DNA from: Nepenthes gracilis
Lineage: Eukaryota > Streptophyta > Magnoliopsida > Caryophyllales > Nepenthaceae
NCBI GenBank assembly: GCA_033239525.1
Contig: BSYO01000009.1
Location: forward strand, 19,179,299-19,243,298
Length of the DNA stretch: 64,000 nucleotides
Direction: 5' to 3'
This document shows positions 13,061-26,020 of this stretch, one piece after another. The notes beneath the pieces are model-generated. The model saw only the letters and a list, made by a program, of their open reading frames with translations. It was not told where the DNA came from and made no database searches. The translations under genes and the position numbers were made by a program. Each line of letters begins with the position of its first letter. The first letter of the stretch is position 1.

Positions 13061-13773
13061 ATCTTTTTATTATTGTTATTGCTTTATTTTCATATTCGTA
13101 TTACTCGTAATATCTAGATATAAATATTTTTACGTGTATTGAATATTTGATTTTATACTACTTTCACTAATCTTGTATGGGGTTGAAATATTATTGTGTA
13201 CTTTGGGACGAAAGTTTCCTTCAAAGGCCATCATTGATTATTTGTCCATAATTTTGGCATAATTTAAGTATATTTAAATGTTGCATAGTTTAAAGAAAAA
13301 ATTTGAGTTTAGGGCAGTAATTTTATCATGACTTAAAACTCACACTCAATGAGATGTTATATCTATAACATTAAACTAAATTATAAGTCAATCAACCATT
13401 TGATGCTTACAATACTAGATTTGGAATGCTACAGGAGAATGGTCATAGGGTATAACTTATAAAGAAATATTTAGTAGATATATTTCAATTACCTTTGAGA
13501 CACCTTCTACTCGTGTGCAGGCCATTAATATGAATAGATGAACTAAAATACAACATCATTGAGACTATACTAAGGACAGTTAATGGGTGCCATCATAATA
13601 ATACCACTCTAAGCTATAAGTAGGAAATCTTCTTCATTTTCATATATTAAACATATTAGGGTGGAAAGAGGGCAGAGAGAAAAAAATTGAAGAGACATAA
13701 TTGCTGAATGGTTGGGACCGGCAATGTCACATAGAATAGGTTACACTACAGTATTTAAATGACGAATGAGATA
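13061..13773. other. AT-rich sequence, no gene seen
   Basis: There are no supported ORFs or element termini. This may be a remnant of the interrupted LTR-B or of intergenic DNA. Confidence 0.4.
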
Positions 13774-15750
13774 TGTAATACCTGGCTCTTATGCGAATTA
13801 TTTTTATTATATTTGTCATTTTGGATATTATGGATATTTGAAATTAATTATATTTTATAAAAATTTGAAAGATACTCGTAGCAATAGGCAGTGTCCGAGG
13901 CGCTCCTGAAAGGCCCTTGAGGTGCGGATTGTCAAGAAGGGGCGCCCGAGGGCTGCTCTAGTAGTGCTGTTTTTTGAGAGCTGGCTCCTAAGGCCGCACT
14001 TGAGCACCGATTTGGATATATATATAGAGTGTGCACCTGTTCACCAAATTCATGCAAGGAGAGGAAGAGAGGAGAGAGAGAGAAGAAGAAAAAGGAGAGA
14101 GGAAAATGAGATTTGGTAGTTTAGAATATCATTTTATCAGATCTATTTGATATGAGATTAAGACAATTATCTATAAGCCCTATCATTAATCTGTTTTCAG
14201 TGTCTGATATATTTTGTTTCTATTTCAAAGATCTAAAGTTCACGGATACAAGTTTTACCTAACCCGTTCGTTTTCCCTCCATGCATGTATGAGTTTTACC
14301 AATTGTTTGGTGACTTTTTACTGAATATATGATATTTGAGGGTTTTATTATTTTTTAAAAAATAAATAAATATCTGATATTATATATTTTTATATCAATA
14401 TATTTGTATGAAAATAAATATGAAACTTACATAGATCGTATATTTTCATATGCATGTTGCTTGGGAATTGTGGTCACTACTATTTATTATTTGTTATCTG
14501 GTCAATTTTCGATAGAAAGATATTTTTTATCTAAAATTTTTTTTGTCAGCAAGAAAAGGCTCTTTTTATAACTGACTCGTCCTATCTGTCTGATATTTAA
14601 ACGGAGATTTAATATATTCAAACGTCCAAATATATCTGATAAATTTGAGGATTACATCCAAAATCGTAGGTGGTAAACTACAATAAGTAAATTTCGTATC
14701 GATGGGAGACAGAGTATGTAGATGGCCACACTCGTGGGTCTAAATAACAGTTGATCTGACTTAATTTTTAAAACTTTTGGTACTCTAATTTGGTATATAT
14801 TTTATAATTTTACATGAATTTGTATCCGGACTTTGATTTAGACTTTGATTTGAGATTTATCGATTTGTTCACAAATGGAGTTTGGTATGTCTCATACATG
14901 TGATATGTAATTTTATTCTGGAACCTATTTGGTTCTATTTATACGATTTGTTCTGGATTCTAATTCTAATTATCTTATTTTAATTTGGATTCTATTATCT
15001 GTTTATCTGATTTTTGATAAGATTCTAATTATCTGATTTTATTTTAAATCACCTCTATTCTGTATATGTTATGAGGGGACTATATTTTGGTCTGATATAT
15101 ATTTTGATATGATATACGATATGAGTATAAACTATCATCAGCTTTCTGATATTGAATTTTAATTCAGATTTGATGATTTGACTATTGATATCGTCACTTT
15201 AAATTTATATTTGTTATCTATTTTCTGACATCAAATTTGTATCTATTATGTGCTTTCTAACAAAAAATTTGAATCTATTATCTACTTTTAAAATCTGTTT
15301 ATGGACATTCCATCTGATTTATTCGACATTTTGTTTATTATATACGATATGATACTTGTTAAACTTTAAGATCACATTTTTTGTTTTTATTCCTTCAGAT
15401 TTAGTGGGCTTAGATACATTATAAGAGTTGGACGTGATCTAATCGCCGTTCATTTATTACAGTGAGTTTTAGCTTCGTTTTGATATGAGTTTGTGTCAAC
15501 GATATTTTTGATATTTAGGATTGGCCAAATGCAGGCTCATAATTTTGTATATGAGATTAGTTTAATTATTTAGTTATTGGGATATACTATATTTGTTTAC
15601 AATCGATTCGCCACTTCCCTTACAATATTTGTAGAACAGCTCATGTATTATATTGTTTGGACGGTTATCCAATGAGGTTATATGATTAAATATTAGACTC
15701 TGTATTATTATTATTTGTGTGATAAATTTTATCATCAATTTGTTTAGTCA
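13774..15750 (+). mobile_element. LTR-C, degenerate solo LTR of the long-LTR family
   Basis: It begins TGTAATACCTGGCTC. Its U3 contains gaggcgctcctgaaaggcccttgaggtgcg. A TATA-like repeat (tatatatatagagtg, about 14018-14030) is followed by a strong GA-rich tract at 14055-14107, matching LTRs A, B, E and F. The family motif near 14660-14730 is recognisable. The right end is uncertain: a sequence resembling another TGTCACGCC start lies near 15749. Confidence 0.5.
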
Positions 15751-17600
15751 CGCCTCGATTTAAAATTTTGTATTATTATTTTAAAATTTTAAAATTTGTG
15801 AATAATAATTAAATAGATCTATTTTGATTCAAATTTGTGAGATGATAAATCAAAATTGTGTGGCTAATTTGAATCAGTCATGATTTTTTTTTATTTGAGA
15901 TGAACTATGAGAGCTATGGTACATCAACAAAAAGATTTAGAGAAAAACTCAGATGTGGCCATTGAGCCTAATTTTAACCGAGAACACCATGTTCCCATTT
16001 CCCCCTTTTTAAAAAGTGGTTGCTTTCCATTTTATTTTCATAGTCGAACAATTGAAAGCCCTTTTCAAATTTTATAGAGATTTTTCTTTGGACAATTTAA
16101 AAAAATTAGTTTTCGTATGATTTTTCGGATAATCTAAAAGTATCTTACAAATACTACCGCAACAATGGAGTAAAGTAAATCTTAAATCAATAAGCATTAT
16201 TTTTATTTAAAGATGATATTCTTAAAAAAAAATTCAAATATAGTTTAATTATTAATAAAATAATATTTATGTATTTTTATTTATAATTTTTTTAATATTT
16301 TCCACTGAAAAAGGGGGTAAATCCACCCCTGAATGCTTGCTCTTGCTTGCCTTTATCTTGAGATGGGTTTTCTGGTTGTGCATTTTTATCGTCGTAACTG
16401 TTCTGAGATGGAGTGGACTGTCTATGATAATTATTCCATTACAAAAATTTTAAATTCAAATAATTTTAAAAAAATATATACCTAAAAATAGAGAAAACTT
16501 AATTTTTACACAAAATAATATCTAAAATTATAAAAATAGTTAAAGAAGTGACCCAATATATATATATACATAAAAATCAAAAATTTTACTGTAGCATTTT
16601 TCGGAGAAAATCTTCCATGTCAGGCTCAGCTAACAATTTTTTGTGTGATCGAACTTAAATTTTTAACATTATTCATCTATAGTGTTATTTGTCTGCATTA
16701 ACTGTATAGCTTAATTTTTAATTTTGATATCAAATTTATCATCCAAACTTTATAATGAAGTCATTTATATAAATTTATATCGAAGCCCCAATATATCAGC
16801 TTGCCCTTATCGATATTATTGGAGTATGCTGTGAGGTAAATTGTCTTACATTAATTAAATAAAGAGGAGGTTTTATACTTATAGGTTGGAAAACTTTCTC
16901 TTCATCTAAGACAAAAAATTGTGTGTGACACGACTAATTACTAAGTATATCAGATACTTTTCCTTAAAACGGACAACACTTCAAAGAGGAGGTTCGACAT
17001 TAAAAGTTAATGGTAAAAAATATGTAGAAATTCATATTAATATTTTTAATATAATAGTATGACTATGTTTTTATTAATTCACAATATTATGAGGAGTAAA
17101 TTATTTCACATTAATATAATAAAAAATTATCTTATGGTCATAGTTACACTCTCTTTTTGGGTACGACTTTTCAAAAGCAAAATATTGCTTGAGAAAGGAG
17201 GTTAGCAATCATATTAAATGACTAAAACGAAATTAAAAAAGATTATTGAAATAATTTCACTAGGCTCAATAATTAAGTTTATCGGTCACGTTGTTCATAT
17301 GGAGGCATGTAGACACAAGAGGGCCCATTTCCAACTTTACTTTTAAGTATTCCTATAATCATAATAATACGTATTTGAAAATTTGATATTAATTTTAAAA
17401 AATTTAAATATAATTATTAAATATTTTATCTGAATTTTATACACTATAATAATACATATGAATTCAGAAAAAAATAAAATTTATTTTTTAAAATATTATT
17501 CGATATTTGACTCAATATATTTTTTAAAAAAATTAGAATATGAGATAGATTGAGAGGAAGAGAGAAAGTAAGTGGAAGACTTGGCTCCTGTAATTGTGGA
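15751..17600. other. AT-rich intergenic DNA with a possible small LTR fragment
   Basis: No gene is seen. At about 16835-16990 there is a stretch resembling the common plant LTR/TRIM motif of a poorly preserved gtcccacattgg, aagaggaggttttatacttata, then tgtgtgacacgact. A weaker copy follows at about 17090-17200. Both are too degenerate to name. Confidence 0.35.
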
Positions 17601-17613
17601 AGAACAAGTTGGG

Positions 17614-18020
17614 GGATTATTCTTTGTATTAATTATTTACTAGATTTCATCTAATTTTTTTTTAGAAAAATATGTGTATTTATAATTATAATACCAATAG
17701 TTGATGATTCTCTAAAGAGTAGTTATCTCGTCTTCGTTAAACAATTATAAAAAAAATCTAAATTATAATATATAAATAATTAAAAATCTAAATAATTCAT
17801 ATAATTATAGAAAAATAAGTAAATTAGAGGGTTATTCTTTGTATTCATCGTTTTCCAGATTTCATTTAATTTTTTAAGAAAAATATACATATTTATAACC
17901 ATAATACTAATAGTTGGCAATTCTCCAAAGAGGAGTTGTCACGTCTCTGATAAATAATTATAAAAAAATCAAAATAATAATTTATAAATAATTAAAATTT
18001 TAAATAATTTAAAAGTTAGG
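17614..18020. repeat. Diverged tandem duplication, about 215-bp unit
   Basis: Copy 1 begins ttattctttgtatt at 17617 and copy 2 begins identically at 17832. Both continue through tagatttcat/cagatttcat, aaaaatat, tataattata/tataaccata, caatagttg, and tctc.aaagag.agtt. The two copies are clearly homologous but diverged. Confidence 0.75.
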
Positions 18021-18039
18021 TCAGATAAACCATACCCAA

Positions 18040-19949
18040 ATATTAAAATAGTATAAAAACAGTAAATTACAGTGGACATAAAAATTGGCCAAAACAAACT
18101 CCAACTAGCCTTCAATTATAATAATAAATAAATTAGCCTAAACACAAATGCCTTTGGAAGAAAAAATATCTAAAGTGTCACAATTTAAACTATACTAAAA
18201 TTTATACACTGCTAAGTTTCTCAAATTATATAAATTATAATAAATTTTAATATATAATAATGCTAAACATTATCAAAATAAAAATCAAAATCCAATTATA
18301 ACTAAATAAAATTTTTCAATATCATTTGTCCCAATCCTATTAGTATTAATAACCCACTAATCTAAAAAGTCAACAAATATTTATAAAATGTGAGTCTAAA
18401 ACTTAATAGATATATATAATTATAAATATATGTCCATAAAATAGATAATGAAATAAAAAAAAAGTAAAATATATGCAAAATTTAATATACCAAATGTTTA
18501 AATATATCAGATATATTCAAATATATAGTCCAAATTATGATGTCATATACCAAAATTGATAACATGTATACGAAATCATTGAAAAGTTCAAATCATATGT
18601 TTTCCAAATGTTCAAATGTCTAAAATCTAATAATTTCAAATATTGTATCAAAACATACAAATTTTAAAATCAAATATTTTAAAAGTCTCAAATATAATAT
18701 AGGTCAAAATATTAAAATTCAAATCATGCTAAAGTCTGGTAATTAAGGATTAAAAGGCCCACTTTGAGAAGGGTTACACGACCTTTAGATAAATTTAGGC
18801 CAAAAAACTAATATTTATATCGGGAGACAAACCGTTTATAAATTATTCTTTACAGATAGGATTAAACGTAACTTTTTTTTGCCACTAATGGATGATAAAC
18901 TTAATCTTCAAGTGTAATGTTTAAATATATTATTTTTATTTAATTTATTATAATGATTATCAAAGAAAACACAAGAAAAAAAACTATAATAAATATTTAA
19001 AATTTTTTTGCCATATGAAAAAAGTATAAATGTCCTAAACTTTTTTACTATAAGAAAAGTATAAATATCCAAAACATTTCCCCTTGATATAAAAATATAA
19101 ATCAAATCAAATATCAAAATAGAGTTTGAACCAAAGTATTTATTTAAAATATTAACATTCAAAGCTAAATTCACAAGTCACATAACATTTCTTGACATAT
19201 ATTTTTATATATGAATATAATACTTTAAATTTATTTTTTCTATGAAAAATTGATAAAATTTTAAAATCTTTTATAAAACCCAACAAAATTTTAAAAGTTT
19301 CGATAAAAATTACAAGTATATAATAATATTTTAAATAGGAATATAAAAAGGTGACATGCATGTATAGTGAAACAAGAAACGCAAACAAAAATCAAAGGAT
19401 TCTAAAATAGATCAAAGAATAAGTTTAAAAACACTTATATTAAATATTTGATCTAGCAAATATGGCTCCAAAAGCTCATTCCTTCTCTTTCTCTTTCCTC
19501 CTCTTCTTTTTTTTCTTATCATTCTTCATCTTATTTCTCATTTTTCTAATAAAATGACTGAAATAGTGTGCAAACGATCTTATATAATGCAATCGGTACA
19601 CAAACACCAAATAGGTGTATAGCAGATGTCACTCAAAAACCTTATTTGTGTACGAGGGCAGTAATAGGGACAATTCAAGGGTCAACATTTTGTCGAATCC
19701 GCGTATGAACATCATAATAGTTACACCTCTAACGTTGCTTGTTCGGTCCAAAATATGTATAAACATCCCATAGATGCATCTCTTCTGTGTTAAATATGTA
19801 CGAGCGTGGACACATACGCCAATCAAACACCATGATTGATTTCAAATAATTCGATTTTTTCTCAAAATTTTATTATATAATTATTTTTTAAATTAAAATA
19901 AAATTATATTAATAATATTATAAATTATAAATGTAAACCAAACATTACA
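18040..19949 (-). mobile_element. LTR-D, degenerate LTR of the long-LTR family, minus strand
   Basis: Read on the minus strand it starts TGTAATGTTTGG at 19949. It has short GC-containing decamers (19620-19810), a TATA-like stretch (tatataagatcg, about 19580) and then the GA-rich tract (CT-rich on the plus strand, 19485-19540). The family motif aaacggtttgtctccc is at about 18820-18840. The distal end is approximate. Confidence 0.5.
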
Positions 19950-19982
19950 AAGGTAATTGGGCATGATCTAAGTTATTATACC

Positions 19983-20759
19983 TGTTGCATCCTTAGATCT
20001 TTACTCCGATAAGAACGAGGATCCGACAGTAATATCACACAATACGTGTACAAAAAAGGAAGGAGAGAGAGAATGATATGTGGAGTTTTACGTGAAAAAT
20101 CTTCTCTTAAATGAAAAGAAAAAATCACGAGACTTTAATTCGAGAACTGCTTTCACTATCTGAAAGTTCAAATATAGGAGGCTGAGGGCTAAATGCATGG
20201 GAACTAAAAAGAGTCACTCTTACTACATGAGTCCTCACTTTCCCTCTCTACAGCGCAGAACGACTTTCTACTTTCTCTCTCTTAATGTGCTCTAACAAGA
20301 GTTCAAAGTCTCGAACTTTTCTTCTTCTCTTGGTAGGTGTAAAGTGAATACTTATATAGTGGGCGAAACTCTCTACATGAAGCTGCCACGTGGCTCTAGC
20401 GTATGAAAAAAGTCCTGTCACCAAATCTAAAAATCCATTCTATCGTGTCAGAAAAATTAAGTGCACACAGGCTGACTCTATGAGACGTCACGTCATGCGC
20501 GCACTGGAAGCCGCCATCCTCTGTGCAGGTTATGTATCGTAGGGCGCGTGTGCCGTTAGTGACGTCACCTATGAGCTAGTGTCCTCATCCGTTGTTGGGC
20601 ACTATCTGCGATGTGTCCGCGAGTCTTTGGGCCTCTTAGGCCTTCTCTACCATGTTAACCTCTTGGGCTTCTTTGGCTTCTTGGACAATTCAGGGATGTG
20701 GACCCGTTTTGTGTAAATCGATTTTATGTTTGGGCCTTAGGTGGATCCACTACTCATCA
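19983..20759 (-). repeat. Left LTR of the palindromic element, minus strand
   Basis: Read on the minus strand it starts TGATGAGTAG at 20759, right after the purine tract GGGGAGCTAG (20760-20769), and ends GGATGCAACA at 19983. It contains TGACGTCA (20560-20567), a perfect G-box palindrome GCCACGTGGC (20385-20394), a TATA box TATATAAG (20351-20358) and the R/U5 module cgtgattttttcttttcat..aagagaag..ttttcacgtaaaa. Confidence 0.75.
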
Positions 20760-20956
20760 CTAGCTCCCCATGTCAAAAGTTCAAGGATTTCAATCTTTGG
20801 CATATTTGCTGTTTGTGGAAATGTTTCAAGCGTCACACGAAGGCGTTCTCCACTAGAATTCTGTCTACATCCTTGATCCGCGTCCACTGTCTAACCGTTG
20901 CTTTATGCTAGCATCCGTTCTTCTTAACTGGAAATATCTGAAGACTTTGCTGGGAG
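20760..20956 (-). other. Internal spacer of the palindromic element with polypurine tract
   Basis: About 180 bp of non-coding DNA lies upstream (minus strand) of the purine tract at 20760-20769. This is the position of the last internal segment before a 3' LTR. On its other side it abuts the 5'-truncated plus-strand LTR at about 20948-20957. Confidence 0.55.
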
Positions 20957-21614
20957 TATAACTCCGGCCCAAAGACCTATGGACACATCACAAATAGGGC
21001 TCAGCAACGGATGAGGACACTAGCTCATAGGTGACGTCACTAACAGCACACACGCCCTGCGATACGCAGCCCACTCAGAGGATGGTGGCTTCCGACGCAC
21101 GCGTGATGTGACGTATCGTAGAGTCAGCCTGCGTGCACTCAATTTTCCTGACACGACAGAATAGATTTGTAGATTTGGTGACAAGACTTTCTACACACGC
21201 CAGCGCCACATGGCAGCTCCATGTAGAGGGTTTCGCCCACTATATAAGTATTCACTTTACACCTAACAAAAGAAGAAGAAAAATTTGAGACTTTGAACTC
21301 TTGTTAGAGCGCACTAAAAGAGAGAAAGTAGAAATGCCATTCTGCGCTGTAGAGAGAAAGTGAGGACTTGCGTAGTAAGAGTGACTCTTTTGAGTTCCCA
21401 TACAGTTAGCCTTCAACCTCCTATATTTGAACTCCCAGATAGTGAAAGAAGTTATCGGATTAAAATTTCGTGGTTTTTCCTTCTCATTTAAGAGAAAATT
21501 TTTTACATAAAATTCTACATGTCATTCTCTCTCTCCTTCCTTTTCACACACATACTGTTTGATATTACTGTCGAATCCTCGTCCCTATCGGAATAAGGAT
21601 TCGAGGACACAATA
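20957..21614 (+). repeat. Right LTR of the palindromic element, plus strand, 5'-truncated
   Basis: Homology to the left LTR begins at GGCCCAAAGAC and runs to GGACACAATA (terminal CA changed to TA). It keeps TGACGTCA (21032-21039) and TATATAAG (21241-21248); the G-box is mutated to GCCACATGGC. Its promoter points right while that of the left LTR points left. Confidence 0.75.
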
Positions 21615-21914
21615 ATACCTAATAGGTTCGGTAAAACTTGGGCCGGCCCAACTCGAGGCTCATAAAAAAACCACTCAACCCAGGCGAGTCCTCGCGCAAC
21701 TCGTGGTCTAGCCGACACCGGCTCATCAAACATAGTTCAGGACCGATCACAATGCAGCCCAAAAGCTCTATCTCAGCAGATCTATAAAGACTCACACCAA
21801 AGGTCCCATATCTCCTAAATAAGATGAGCCATTCTGTGAACCACAATATAAAGTCAGTTGTTATAATAGGCTCCCTCGATCCAAAATACTTAACAAATTT
21901 GCAACTGTCACTGA

Positions 21915-22462
21915 GGCTCCATTCCAAGGATTTCGGTCTCCATTCCAGAAGCGCTATTCTCCATCCTCCTAGGGAGGAATCCAGTCATCTTCTTCCTCCT
22001 AGGGAGGTGCCTCCTTCCTGGGAGGGACCCTATTCTCCTCCCTAAGTAGGGAGGGGCTATGACCATTCTTCTCCCTGGGAGCGGACCACCCTCTGTCCAA
22101 GGGGCCCCCTTCTAGGAGCCCTCATTTCAGGTGCTCTCATTCCAGGAGCCTTCCGTCCATGGAGCCCTCACCTAAAAACCTTCCTTCCAGGGGGTACTCC
22201 ATTAAGGGTGCCTCCTTCCAGGAGCCCTCCTTCCAAGCGACATCCATCGAGCAACCCTCCTTCTGGAGAGCACTCCGTCTAAGGAGCACCCATTTCAGGC
22301 ATTCTCTGTCCAAAAGGCCCCCTTCCAAGCGCCCTCCTTTCAGGCATCCTTCATCCAGGGAGCCCTTTTTCTATACACTTTTCATCCAGGAGCCCTCCTT
22401 CCAAGCAACTCTCTGCCCAGGGAACCCTTCGTCTAGGGAGCCCCCCTTCCAGGCACCTTTCA
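21915..22462. repeat. Degenerate 16-18-bp tandem repeat array, left part
   Basis: Variants of tccaggagccctcctt / tccagggagccccc recur every 16-18 bp. ORFs across it are by-products of the repeat. Confidence 0.8.
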
Positions 22463-23599
22463 TGTCACAGATCGCTTTTCTTCTACTTAATATCCGTGAA
22501 TACTTAAATATAATGATTCGTTGTATTACATAAATAATATTTAATCATTATACACATGATTCACATAATTGCACATCCTATGTGGCTTTAACACTATACA
22601 AATAAAATATAGTGTCAAACTTTTTAGAAATTCTTATAGGAACCAAAATTCATTGCCATAGAATCTTGTAGAAGTATAAATAATTACCATAATAATAAAT
22701 TACGGAAGTATAACAAATGAGAAATTCCAAAGTCACGATCATTTTATTACAAGATCAGTTACATGGTTCCATACATCCACTACATCTTCATCAAAATACA
22801 TTAATGCCAAGCCTAAACCACAATTGTCTTTATTTCTACTCATCCGATACCAACTCATGATGATCATTTGAAGAATTAAAAAAATAGTAAGAGAATGAGC
22901 TAAATATTCAGTAAAATACATATAAATAAAGATATGCACGTTTATATTTAAAATAAATATATAAATCAGATGGAGATGAATCATTTAAAAACATGCAAGT
23001 ACTTTTATCTTCTTTAACTTCTTTTTCTGAGTTTTAATTTTCATTTGTCCTTTTATCATTTGTCTTTATGGATTAGGACTAGTAGGTCTTACCAGCTAAC
23101 GAAATGTCAATCGAGGAAAGAATTATATATGCTTCCACACAATCTAATACTAGACCCTCCTATTCAGTACGCAGAAGTGAGCGGTATACTTTTAACCGAA
23201 TATACGATGTATAACTTATATCGCCAAAAATTTTTTCACAGCAAAAGGCAATCATTGAGTTTTTACTATAATATTCTAAGGTATATCGGAAAATATCACC
23301 CGTTAAAAATAATTTATTAGTCCAGTTTCTTACTGCATTTTCAAAAACTTCATGTAGAAGCTTTTACTTGGTTCTTAATACTTTTTCTTTAATTTTCTCC
23401 ACTTCAAAAAAAAAAAAAAAATCATCATTCTTAAAACTTGCAAGCTTCCATATAAACTTTCCCTACTATCAAATATACACTAAAACATACAGTCATAAAA
23501 TATAATATTTAGTAATAAACCGTAAGTCGTAACAGAAATCAATATATTGTCTATTTTAGTAGCTTTAATTTTAAACTTTTACATATACTAAAAATTTAA

Positions 23600-24850
23600 A
23601 TTTAACATGTGATATATTCGACTAATTCGGTTGTCGGTTTGATAATTGTTTTGGAGCCAGTTCGGATTGATTTCTTAGCATAATTACTTAGGAACTCGGC
23701 TATCAGTCCATGGCCAATTTAATGGTCGGTTAATACTGATTTTTATCATCAAATTTCATCATTGTAAACCAGTTTAATGAACTGTTTCAAGGTTCAATGC
23801 ATTTCCTTTAGCGAAAATGCTGGCTGGTTCATTTGCTGGTTTTAAGGCTCAGTTTGGTGGCCGACTCGAGGTATATTTTTACCGATTGATACTTCAACAT
23901 TATTTCATAACATCTTAGATAATTTGAGTGTCGGTTCAATTGGTTTGAGAATTGGAATGGGCCGGTTCAGTAGCCACAGTTTCAGCATCAACAAGAATGT
24001 TGTCAATCTGTTCTGGGACTCTTTAGGAGCCCAGTTCAATGATTGATTCAAGGTATTTTTGACAGTCGGTTGATAGGTTGATAGTTCAACCTTAGAACTG
24101 GATGATTGGTGGGGTCGGTTGTTGGTTCAACTGATTCAGAGCCAGTTAAATTCATTTTTCTAGACTGTTAGATTCGACATCAGTAAGGATGCTGGAGCAA
24201 GTTTTGCTGCTGTTTACGGGCCCGATTGACAGTTCAGCCGATTTGGATCTGGTTCAGTCAACTTTTTCTAGGTTGCCACATTCAACGTCAATAGAGATGC
24301 AAAGGGTCGGTTCTATTTTTGTTGATTTTATAGCTAATTCGAGGCCGGTTCTTAATCGATTCGAGGAGCCTTCTTGCAGCTAAGAGACTCGGTTTTAAGA
24401 ATTTGTTCGGTTTATAACTGGTTCAATTTGATATTCTAGTCAGTTTGATCAAAGTTATAACTGAAAATTCTACATCAGTTTTTCCTACTGCAGCCAAATT
24501 CTGCTTCTATTTTGGTGACCAATTCAGGGCTAATTTTTATAGAATGATACTTTAATATCACCACAACGTATTTAAGTCAATATGGCTGCCGATTTAGCCA
24601 ATTTGGAACTCGGTTCATAGGCTGTAATTTCATCTATCAACATGACTGTTGAGGTTAGTCCAATTGCTGATATAAGATCCGATTCAGTAATTTGTTCAAC
24701 CTATTTTCATGAGCCAATTTGTCACAGTATCACTAAGAGGCTTAGCTAGTTGGTCACAAAATTTGAACTGATTTGGTAATCATTTGGTAGCCGATTCAAT
24801 CAATTATCAGTAGCTGATTCAACTACTGATTTTGGCTCAGCATCTCAGCC
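23600..24850. repeat. Degenerate tandem array around ggttcaattgg / agccggttca
   Basis: Words such as cggttca, agccagtt, ttgattcaa and ttcaacgtcaatagagatgc / ttcgacatcagtaaggatgc recur. The latter recur at about 23975, 24173 and 24281, suggesting a unit near 100 bp with strong divergence. Confidence 0.6.
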
Positions 24851-25849
24851 GGGTGTAATTCATGTTAAAATAATGATATGATCAAAGACATTAGGTAATT
24901 TAAGTATTAGAACAATTATACTTAATAAAATTAACAATAAATGACAACAATTGAAGAAGAATTTGAGTACACTTGCTATATTATTCAGCTGAACTCCTTC
25001 CTTTTTATTGCCTTCGATTCTGCCTTTTCATTTCCCTTCTCTTTTTCTTTCTATTTTTCCCTTCGATTTCTTTCTTCTCTTTTTCCTTTCCTTCTCCCAC
25101 GTGCCTCTTATACATCTTGCGCTGATTCAACAGCACCACTTGTCGCCCCTTCCTAAAATCCAGCTAGGTGCCTCCTTATCATCTTACTGATTCATCCTAT
25201 TTTGCCGGTTTGTTTTCCTAAAATTTTGTTTGGTGGATAGCTATTATTGGTTGCTAATTTATTGGCGACACAGGGTGCTTATATTTGCTGAAGTGTGAGG
25301 CTGCTTTGCTAAAGTTTGGAGTTGTTGTCATGGAGCTACTGGTTGCCATCGAGAGCTGCTGCTTCAGCAGTCATGTGGAAGCTTCTCTTTCTATATTAAG
25401 CTGCCCGGTTTTGTGAATTGTGAGTTGCTAAAGTAAGCAACCGTAAGCTACTTTAGTTTACTCCCAATTTGGCTAAGTGTTATAGAAGTCGCTGTCGTGT
25501 GTGCACTTGCTGGAGGGATCCTGGTTTTTAGTGTTGTTGGCTGCTACGGAGGGATGCTTTCTTCCTATAAAATAAATGGGAGTGTGAGGCTTGTGTGGCA
25601 GCTGATTTTTGTGCCATGCATGTGCTGGTTTCTTATTGAATGTTGGGGAAATTAGAGTGCTGTCGTAGGCCTTTTTTACTTGTTAACATGATCTAAACTT
25701 TTAGTGTCGTGCTTCCGAGCTGTTGATGCATCTGAATTTCTACTAAATACCTGGGAAATTGAGTTGAATTAGGATTCAACATGTTGCTGTGTGTGTGGGG
25801 TGCCTAAGTATATTGAATTTTACTTAATTAATTTGATTTGTAATATATT

Positions 25850-26020
25850 TAATCAGCCGAATTGAATTTGGTTACTCATCGGATGAAATTTTGGTGGCCG
25901 GACTATCTTTTTGTTATCCCAAAATCAATTAGGTTGATAACTGGTTGAAATTTCGGTAACCAGGATGTCCTTTTATCAACCATAAATAAATAGGTTACTG
26001 ATCGGGTCTATTGAATAATT
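25850..26020. repeat. Short tandem repeat, about 63-66 bp, 2.5 copies
   Basis: Units share ggttactcatcggatgaaatttt / ggttgataactggttgaaattt / ggttactgatcggg, followed by ggtggccgga / ggtaaccagg and a tccttttatcaacc-like tail. Confidence 0.6.

Larger units (their letters stand above)
19983..21614. mobile_element. Palindromic LTR retroelement (two LTRs in inverted orientation) with target duplication
   Basis: The unit begins TGTTGCATCC and ends GGACACAATA, flanked by the perfect 5-bp direct repeat ATACC (19978-19982 and 21615-21619). Its two halves are inverted copies: 19983 to about 20640 matches the reverse complement of about 20957 to 21614 with scattered differences. Each half has LTR features, so both outer ends are LTR 3' ends. 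The minus-strand LTR appears full length (20759 down to 19983), preceded by a polypurine tract and about 180 bp of internal DNA. The plus-strand LTR lacks its first 110-135 bp. No coding sequence is visible. This is not the structure of a normal retrotransposon (direct LTRs) or of a solo LTR. Confidence 0.8.

Noticed and set aside
22159..22533. 124-aa ORF and similar ORFs at 26403-26690 and 27092-27554
   Set aside because: Pro/Ser-rich or Gly/Leu/Arg-rich translations produced by the short tandem repeats.
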